From contig OZ010786.1 of the NCBI GenBank assembly GCA_963932465.1, forward strand, positions 271,530,411 to 271,594,410: a stretch of 64,000 nucleotides of DNA. Direction: 5' to 3'. The notes under the pieces were generated by a model, which was not told the DNA's origin, made no database searches, and saw only the letters and a program-made list of their open reading frames with translations. Shown here one piece after another: positions 55,731 through 64,000 of the stretch; the first letter of the stretch is position 1; each line of letters opens with the position of its first letter. The position numbers were made by a program, and so were the translations under genes. The stretch is from Maratus speciosus. Lineage: Eukaryota > Arthropoda > Arachnida > Araneae > Salticidae.

Positions 55731-57560
55731 GATTAAATGTTATCTTTTAAGTTTTTCAGACTCAGTGGTTCGATATTTCAGTCGACGGATGCTGCTGAGT
55801 TCAAAACGTTTGCTTTATAAGAAAACAGTTATTATTATTATTGTTATTAATAGTAGCATTTTATAACCGTACCTATTTTTTAACGTAAAAATTACAAAAC
55901 TGAATTGTTCCGATTTCAGCTTTGTGTACAAGAAGGGTTTCTATCAGTATAAAAAAAAATGTTTCCTTATTAGTGTGGTTGCACAAATTTCAAATATTTG
56001 ATGACTTTCTAAATAATTGAAATTGAAATTTCAAACATCAGCTGTGATATTGTTTAGAATGCATCACATATAGAATTATTAGCTTTCAACTCTGATGTTG
56101 ATAAGTTGAAATAAATTAATTTCATGTTCTTGTTTTAGCAAAATTAATTTTTCTCATTAAATGTATCCAAGTATTTTAAATCTCGAATGTCTCCAATATT
56201 GTTTACCAGGAAAATATTTACAATCAAAATTTCTTAACTGTAATAGCTACAACTTAAATTAAATATTTTGTTGCAAAACTAAGCATATTACTCACCTTAT
56301 ACTCGGCAGGATATTTTGTCCTTTAAAGGAATATGCCTACTTAAATGCAATTTACGTTCGTAATGCATTAATCTGAAGTGACTATGGAGTAATTATTTCT
56401 TTGAACTCTTTGAGAAAACACCCGCATAATTTGTTTAACTTATATTTAACAACATATTACTTGGCGTTTTCTTTGTTAACGCATTTCTGTCTAATGTTTA
56501 AATAATTTTAAATTAAATATTCAGCAGGTCATTATATTTAAGTTTCATAATACAGTAGTGAGATAGCAAATGCTTTGTAATTATAATAGTCTTTTTTATA
56601 CAATTTCTGTAAGTATTCAACAGAAAAATAAGATACTTGTGCAATCCTATTTGAAAAATCGCAATAATATTCACCGAATGAAAATTTTCTATTACTGTTT
56701 TGTAATTCAATGTACGAGCAAAGCATATATTTTGTAATTTAAACAGCATACTTTTTCAATAAGAAATAACACCAAATTTAAATTTACTTTTGAGATTTTC
56801 CTAGAAATATAACCAAGATTTCGATCTAGAAATATAAAGCTTATAAAACGATAAACGAAGTTTCGGAAAATAATTATTTTTTAATAATAAATATGAAAAG
56901 GATTAACAATTGAATAAAAAACTGTGTTCATAATTCTAAACATCTTAAAAGATCATAAGACTAATGTCAAAAAACACTTTATTTGTAATAAAAATAAAAT
57001 ATGCTTTCACAATCCATGGAATATTTTTAAAGGAAATAAATAAAACTTTAAAATATTAAAGAAATTTTACTTAAGTACATAATAAGCTCTACATAAAGTA
57101 GGGCTCCCAAATGGAAGTTTTTATAATTTAATTGTTTAAATAAAATTATCTTTAAGAACAACGTAATTATTTAGAGAATATAAAAAAAGTGATGTTGCAT
57201 AACGATGTTTATAGACACAAAATGTTAGACACAAAATATTTAGTGATGGAATTACTAATCATAGTTCAATGCATGTCATAATCTGGGATTAGAGAAAATG
57301 ACGCACTACACTGTAAATAACTGCAGCATTATAACTAAGGTACTGTTGAATAAGCTACTAATGAGTACTGGTGAATAAATTTCGCAAAAATATGGTGATA
57401 CTCTTTCAGAACCTGCACCAGCATTGGCAGATTGGTGGTCGAGCAAAATAATTAGGGACGTTCTTGAAAACGAAAAGCATGTGACAATGGTAGTAAACTA
57501 TTGCTTAATACGACTAATTCTTTCGAAATATATATTCAATGCGAATCTGTAAAGAACTGT
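55621..57560. other. AT-rich non-coding stretch
   Basis: No gene or repeat recognised apart from a short TA run at 55698-55728. Confidence 0.5.
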
Positions 57561-57564
57561 ATAA

Positions 57565-58665
57565 AAGATCAATTTAAAAAACCCTTAACGGGTTACAAGT
57601 TTGTGACGCAGCACTTTATCTCATTGCTGTAAGAATTTTAAATATGGAACTTAAAAATAATGATATCAATTTTTAAGTGACGCTATATTATTTATTTCAT
57701 CATTTTATTTTTGTTTTATTTATAATTGCATGCGTAAGAATTACGTTAAATTTAAAAGGACGTATGAAAATTTATTCATTCATACATTATCATTCACATT
57801 TTTCATAAATTCAAACTATGAGTTTTAAAAGATATGATATCAAAATTTAAGTGACGCCTTGATGTGGCCTTAAACAATTTGCTTTAAAATTCAATTTTAA
57901 TTGTTTTCGATTTGGCTAAATATATTTACACATCTAACCAAAACTTTTAATTTTCCAATGCACTGTTAAAAATACCACTTTCACTGAACCTGTACAATGC
58001 ACTGTAATGTATTTATATGAATAAATTGATTTATCTTTTGTGCCACGCTATCCAAAATCAAAAGTGATTTCTTTGCGTCATAATATACATTTGCATATAT
58101 TTCGCTTAGTTTGGATACAATGACGCAAATAAATCACTTACATAAAGTTTACTTTTGATTTTGGATAGCGTGGCACAAAAGATAAATCAATTTATTCATA
58201 TAAATACATTACAGTGCATTGTACAGGTTCAGTAAAAGTGGTATTTTTAACAGTGCATTGGAAAATTAAAAGTTTTTATTAGATGTGTAAATATATTTAG
58301 TCAAATCGAAAACAATTAAAATTGAATTTTAAAACAAATTGTTTAAGGCTACATTAAGGCGTCACTTAAATTTTGATATCATATCTTTTAAAACTCATAG
58401 TTTGAATTTAAGAAAAATGTGAATAATAATGCATGAATGAATAAATTTTTACACGTCCTTTTAAATTTAACATAATTCTTACGCATGCAATTATAAATAA
58501 AACAAAAATAAAATGATGAAATAAATAATATAGCGTCACTTAAAATTTGATATCATTATTTTTAAGTTCCATATTTAAAATTCTTATAGCAATGAGATAA
58601 AGTGCTGCGTCACAAACTTTTAACCCGTTAAGGGTTTTTTTTAATTTGATATCATTCGTTTTTTT
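57565..58665. repeat. giant palindrome, about 1.1 kb
   Basis: Two arms of about 510 bp are near-perfect inverted copies around a loop of about 35-60 bp centred near 58105. Paired landmarks: AAACCCTTAACGGGTTA (57581) with TAACCCGTTAAGGGTTT (58621), TGACGCAGCACTTTATCTCA with TGAGATAAAGTGCTGCGTCA, and GTACAATGCACTGTAATGTA with TACATTACAGTGCATTGTAC. Arms differ at scattered bases only. No coding frame. It may be a foldback transposon or an inverted duplication. Confidence 0.93.
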
Positions 58666-59291
58666 TTAAGTTAATAATAAAAATATAAAAAAATTAAAAA
58701 TAAAATAAAGACTAATGATAGGAACTCATAATCGTGATTTCCATTCACCTTTAATTCCTCCCCCCCCCCTCAAAAGAGCATACCTCATACTTCAATTGTA
58801 AAGAGTGTTGTGCTATTTGATTTTTTTTTAAAGAACTTTTTATTAACATATGGAAGTAATATACAAAATGTGGGGGGTTATGATTTGTTTCACGGATATA
58901 GAAAGCTTTGTTAAAACTTACTATGTAAAAAGTTTACTTTCTTAAAAAAATATATAAAGAAATATTACTCTTTAAAACTTTTTATTTAAAATACAATAAA
59001 ATTGTAAGCAAAAAAATACTTTCAAATAAAATTTATTTGGGAAATTACTGATTTTTTATTTTTTAAGAGATAATTTTCCATCATGTAAGTTTTTAATCTA
59101 TCAACATCTAACATAACACTAACATGTGACATAACATTTATTGCTACTTTAATGTAAATGTTCAATTTTTAGTTATATTGGGGTGGTGGGATATTAGATT
59201 TACTGGATACAACTGTATAAAATGCATAAAATACATTATTATTGCTCCCATTATTGAAAAGAAAATTTTATTGTAATATTCCCCACCCCCC
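58666..59291. other. AT-rich non-coding stretch
   Basis: Nothing recognised beyond short C and G runs. Confidence 0.5.
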
Positions 59292-59740
59292 TATTTATTG
59301 TTAATGCTGAATTTAGCAAATAGATGGCGATACCATGCAGAGAAGCATTAAATTATTGATGGATTTAATTAATCATGTAACAAACAACTTAAATTACTTC
59401 AAAAACAGATTTTAATTATATTTTGTACCTTGAAATTTTTAATGATAGGCAACGGTTTAATAATTTAGTTAGCCAACTGAATTATTTAATTTGAATTTTT
59501 ATTTCACTTAATTTTTTCCATTTATTGTTAATGCTGAATTTAGTCAATAGATGTCGATACCATGCAGAAAAATCATTTAATTATTGATCTATTTAACTAC
59601 CAACTTAAATTATTTCAGAAACAGATTCTAATTATATTTTGTACCTTGTAATTTTTTTAATGCAAGGCAATGGTTTAATAATTTATTTAGCCAACTGAAT
59701 TATTTAATTCCAGGTTTTATTTAGTTTAATTTTTTCTGTG
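59292..59740. repeat. tandem pair, period 229 bp
   Basis: TTTATTGTTAATGCTGAATTTAG-like sequence starts at 59292 and again at 59521. Both continue through CGATACCATGCAGA, TTGTACCTTG and AGCCAACTGAATTATTTAAT. About 85 percent alike by eye. Confidence 0.85.
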
Positions 59741-59934
59741 AATACATGGGAAGTTTGCAAGATATATATTTTTGTTGTTGTTGTTGTTCTGAAACTAAAA
59801 AATAATTTAAATATATTTAAAAAATAAATTTACATGACAAATTTTACATTTTATGCTCTTTTGATTTAAAGAGATGGTTTAATAAACCTTTGTTTGAGCC
59901 CTCTCTCCCTCCCCCAAAGATAAAAGTATAAAAC

Positions 59935-60034
59935 TGCAATTTGTTTGAATTTTTTTGCAAAATTTTGAATGTATGACATTTTTTTAAAATCTCGTAGTCT
60001 TCCATTTACAGTTAGAATAACAGCACGAATTTAA

Positions 60035-60080
<46 letters not shown>

Positions 60081-60634
60081 AAGATAATGGAAGAATTACG
60101 GCCTGTTTTTTTTTTCTTTTTTTATTATAAGGTTAATGGAAAAAATTAAAACGCATAATTTAAATTTATGTATCGTAGAAAAACAGAAATTTATTTGTGT
60201 TAAAAATTGTAAATACAAAGAAACTGTTGTAGATTGAACAAATAGAAACTGCGTATTTTCTTTTCCTTATCATTAAATCGGAAAAATTTCAAAATTAAAA
60301 TTCTCTCTCTGCGAACAAATGAATGCATAAAAATGTGCTTTTATTTATATTGTATTTTATATGTATTTATTTATTATATGTATTTGATCTATCTATCAGT
60401 TTTAAAGTTCCCTTTACAAAATGTTTTTCGGATTAAAATATTCTTTTTTTCCGTCTTATGTAAAAATTGGCTTTCGGCGGACCTTAAAAACCTTTCCGTT
60501 TCTGCATTAGGCAGATTCTGGCTTATGGAGCACGTATTAATGTTATTTTGAATGGATTCGCTGGGTCTTGAAAGTCTTTCCGCGGTAGGCACATTTCCGG
60601 CTTACACTGAGTCAACCTTAGACTGATTTTACAG
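59935..60634. mobile_element. partial second copy of the 46855-48010 element
   Basis: It aligns with about 47430-48010: ATCTCGTAGTCTT, TTACAGTTAGAATAA, TTGTGTTAAAAATTGTA, then TTCCGTCTTATG, GGCAGATTC and the end GACTGATTTTACAG followed by TA. An ATT microsatellite (60032-60078) lies within it. The left end is missing. Confidence 0.75.
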
Positions 60635-60738
60635 TATTTTTATTGTCTGAAAAATTGTCACGAAATAGTGATATGTGAAACTCTTAAAGAAAAAAAAATC
60701 AAAATAAATAAATATATTTTTATAGAAACAAAATCAAA

Positions 60739-60850
60739 TTTACTTTGATAAAAAAAAAGTGCTTGCTGCTTCAAAGAGGACAGACTTCGCAACCTACGTA
60801 TTGCGAGGCACGCACTTAACCGAATGAGCTAGGGAAGGTTCGTAAGCTTC
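60739..60850 (-). pseudogene. tRNA-like remnant
   Basis: On the minus strand, CTAGCTCATTCGGTTAAGTG resembles an A box and GTAGGTTGCGAAGTC a damaged B box, spaced as in a tRNA or tRNA-derived SINE. The acceptor arm is not convincing. Confidence 0.35.
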
Positions 60851-62565
60851 TTTCTCTCTAAGCGTTGATCAGAAGAAATTAAGCGCATGAATACAAAAAG
60901 GCACATTTTCGGTGAAATTCCCATAAATAGTGGAAAAATATAGTCCGATTTTTCATTCTTATTATAAAACGAATAAGAGTCTTCTTGGAAACAAAAATGT
61001 TCTTATTCGGTACATCTAAAATAGATTCATATTATATATTAATTTTAATAAGATTTTTTTCGGAGGAAAATAAAAGTGAATTAAAAAGAAAATTAGAGTT
61101 TTCCCGGAAACAAATATTATCTTATTCCCTTCACATAAAACATATTTCTATTATATATGAATTTAATGAAAATCGTTAGAACCGTTTCCAGAAATGGAAA
61201 TTAGGAACTTCTTACATACCAAGTAACTTTAAAAATGGGTTTCGAGATCTCAAAATATACTGCACGTAGAAATCTAAAAATTTCAGAATAGCATTAGACT
61301 GCAGAAATAAGAGTGTTCTGAAAAAATCAGAATAATAAGAGCTATATTCGCCGAGTTATTGAAAGGCGGCTTTAGGCGTTTCCTTTGAAGTCGAGTTAGT
61401 TGTATATATGAGTTCCGCCATCTACGAATTCTACGATACGATACGATACGATTTTAGGCTTAAGGCTGCGTCACTGGAATACTATCGTCTTCCATGATAA
61501 TGATAGCATCAAAAGATTCATGATCTTAATTCAATATAATAATAAGAAAAAAAAAAAAGATTTGTTATTTATTTTTTTCTAAATACAGTTTTTCCTAACG
61601 CTAAAATAATTAACATCGTAAAAAAAAAACATCATAAATGCCTCAATAAATAAAAATAAAATACATGTATATAAAATTTAGAAGCAGGGTGGATTGATAA
61701 CTGAGTCTGTTCTGGCTTCAAGCTCTTGATTAGCGATTTAGGCTAAACTTTGAAGTACAGTTGTGGGCTTAATGTTCACCAAAAGTATTAAATGCGGGTA
61801 CTCATTTTATTCAGAATTATTTTAAGTTCTACAACATTTGTATTGACAATGTTTTTGAGAGAGTATGTTATTTTGAGATATTGTTATGGTAATACAGGTA
61901 AAATACATGTTTTTCGAGTATAAATCTATACATATTTTCTAACGCTCACCTACTACGAGGGGGAAAACTTAGGAAATTCATTCGAGACCTAACCTAAATG
62001 GATTAAAACAACTTTCAGCTATCCCCTAATTAATCCCGAATTCGGCATTTTTTCCCCTCTCCTATCACTGGGATATTAAGAAAACAAACTTGTTCTATCA
62101 TTTTCTTCTGTTTTAGATTGTTTGAATCTAGTGATGGGCGATAACGAGATGTTTTTCTCGATTTTCTCGATTGTATGGACATCTCGATATTTTTCGATTG
62201 TGTAAATTCTTTCTCGATGACTCCAGTTTGCCAATTGCTTTTATAAATCATATATTATATATTATATGCGTCCTACATTTATCAAGAATCGTCTGCGGGT
62301 GAACTGGAATGAGTCGGCGTTAATAAAGACTAGGTGACTTCACCCGCTAGTGGGCCCCCTTCTTTAATCGGGGCCCCTAAGTTATCCGTAATCTTGTAAT
62401 ATGAAATCACGAACAGGTTACCCGCTACATACGACACCGTATAGCAGGCGTGGTGTGCACGCAGTACAAAATCTTGTATAAAAATATAATCTCGAAACGA
62501 ACGAACCTCGGACCAGATCTCTTGGGGGAGGGGGTCAAAGTGAGCGGACGGACACAGTAGCTGCA
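60851..62565. other. non-coding stretch
   Basis: No gene. A TACGA pentanucleotide run is at 61432-61455. A cluster of TCTCGAT motifs (62145-62220) follows TAGTGATGGGC, a start seen in some hAT-type elements; no matching other end was found. Confidence 0.45.
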
Positions 62566-63940
62566 TAATATAAATAAGTCGTCACAGGTCTTTAAGCCTT
62601 TCGAACCATATGTTACATGAGTGGTCCTTCCCGTGGGGGCAAAGAGGGGGGAGGGGTGCGGGAGGTGGATAACATGAGTAAGTGGTCATAGGCCTTTCCA
62701 ACAATATGTCACATGAGGGGTCTCGGCTAAATTTAGAAAAGTGTCCCCCATGGGGGAAAAGTGGTGGGCGGTCACCGAAAGTGCAGAACATCAATAAGTA
62801 GTCACAGACCTTTCCAACAATATCTCACATGTGGGGTCTTGGCTAAATTTGAAAAAGTGTCTTCTGGGGGGCAAAGTGGGGGGACGGACACCGGAGGAGC
62901 ATAACATCAATAAGTAGTCACAGACCTTTCCAACGATATCTCACTTGTGAGTTCTTGGCTATATTTTTGGAAAAGTGTCTCCCGGGGGGGGCAAAGTGGG
63001 GGGACGGACACCGGAGGAGCATAACATCAATAAGTAGTCGCAGACCTTTCCAACGATATCTCACATGAGGGGTCTCTGCTAAATTTTAAAAAGTGTCCCC
63101 CGGGGGGGGCAAAGTGGGGGGTGGACTGTCACCGGAGGAGCATAACATCAATAAGTAGTCACAGACCTTTCCAACGATATCCCACACGAGGGGTCTTGGC
63201 TAAATTTGAAAAAAGTGTCCCCCGGGGGGCAAAGTGGGGTGGGGGACTGTCACCGAAGGTGCATAACATCAATAAGTAGTCACAGACCTTTCCAACAATA
63301 TCTCACATGAGAAGTCTTGGCTAAATTTTGAAAAGTGCCTCCCGGGGGGGGGGGCTAGTGGGGGGGGGACAAACACCGTAGGTGCATAACATAACATCAA
63401 TAAGTAATTACAAACCTTTCCAAAGATATCTCACATGAGGGGTCTTTGCTAAATTTGAAAAGTGTCCTTCGGGGGGGGGCAAAGTGGGGGTGGCTGTCAC
63501 CGGAGGTGCACAACATCAATAAGTAGTCACAGACCTTTCCAACGATATCTCACATGAGGGGTCTTGGCTAAATTTGAGAAAAGTGCCCCCGGGGGGGACA
63601 AAGTGGTTGGGATGGACACCATAGGTGCATAACATCAATGAGTAGTCACAGACCTTTCCAACGATATCTCACATGAAGGGTCTTTGCTAAATTTGGAAAA
63701 ATGTCCCCCGGGGGGGAATGGGGGGGACTGTCACCGGAGGTGCATAACATCAATAAGTAATCACTGACCTTTCCAATAATATCTCACATGAGGGGCCTTG
63801 GCTATATTTGGAAAAGTGTCCCCCGGGGGTCAAATTGGGGGGACGGCCACCGGAAGTGCATAACATCAATAAGTAGTCACATACCTTTCCAACGATATGT
63901 CACATGAGGGGTCTTGGCTAAATTTAGAAAAGTGTCCTGA
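62566..63940. repeat. G-rich minisatellite, about 118-bp unit, twelve copies
   Basis: Landmark ATCAATAAGTAGTCAC (or close) recurs at about 62573, 62676, 62791, 62908, 63028, 63149, 63270, 63398, 63517, 63637, 63750 and 63867. Each unit has AGACCTTTCCAACGATATCT, CACATGAGGGGTCTTGGCTA, a CCCCCGGGGGGG block and GTGCATAACATC. The first two units are the most diverged. Length changes are mostly in the G runs. No frame is conserved. The array ends about 60 bp before the window end. Confidence 0.95.
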
Positions 63941-64000
63941 AATTTCATATATTATAAATAATATTTATCGGAGGGCTCCATAAAAAAATCCGATCTAAAA

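Noticed and set aside
62140..62225. Possible hAT-type end TAGTGATGGGC with TCTCGAT repeats
   Set aside because: No complementary end or target duplication was found nearby.

Overview
The window looks like repeat-choked intergenic DNA from an animal genome, most probably an arthropod. It is AT-rich, shows no prokaryotic gene layout, and is filled with eukaryotic mobile elements: Ty3/Gypsy, Ty1/Copia, Penelope-like, Tc1-like, TTAA-type and TA-type MITEs, a tRNA SINE and a 5S rRNA-derived repeat. A chelicerate host such as a spider is a guess from overall style, not shown. No intact host gene was found. The one candidate is a 24-codon open start running off the left edge on the minus strand.

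Layout. 1-3.4 kb: unannotated AT-rich DNA. 3.4-4.9 kb: a Tc1-like element with perfect ends and a broken DD34E transposase. 7.4-12.3 kb: the GIY-YIG end of a Penelope-like element, split by a complete 4.0-kb LTR element on the minus strand that carries Gag and protease plus a long coiled coil but no reverse transcriptase. 12.8-19.2 kb: a full-length but decayed Ty3/Gypsy element. 20.7-26.0 kb: a 5.4-kb DNA transposon with about 150-bp imperfect inverted ends and a decayed transposase of a type I cannot place. 26.2-26.5 kb: a mariner-like transposase fragment. 26.8-27.6 kb: a tandem duplication. 27.7-29.6 kb: the remnant of a multi-copy protein family, cut by a 436-bp TTAA MITE. 29.6-31.6 kb: a nest of MITEs and a 5S-derived repeat.

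32.4-38.4 kb: further MITEs, a pogo-like non-autonomous element and a 420-bp tandem repeat with a small hAT-like insertion. 39.0-40.1 kb: an exact 278-bp tandem array of tRNA-like units ending in an inverted copy. 40.6-41.5 kb: a PIF1-like helicase remnant. 42.2-44.2 kb: a Ty1/Copia 3' half on the minus strand. 45.8-46.6 kb: a second 5S-derived repeat interrupted by a tRNA SINE. 46.9-48.0 kb: a second pogo-like element. 48-52.5 kb: degenerate repeats and MITEs. 53.0-55.6 kb: a higher-order 326/652-bp array. 57.6-58.7 kb: a giant palindrome. 59.3-60.6 kb: a tandem pair and a partial pogo-like copy. 62.6-63.9 kb: a twelve-unit G-rich minisatellite running nearly to the window end.

The genes do not form a pathway. 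Their relation is a history of insertion: LTR element into Penelope element, MITE into a dead gene, SINE into a 5S-derived repeat, hAT-like MITE into a tandem repeat, and Ty3/Gypsy into one copy of a local duplication. Several insertions keep exact target-site duplications, so the pre-insertion sequence can be read. All calls come from reading the sequence; no database search was possible, and percent identities are by eye.
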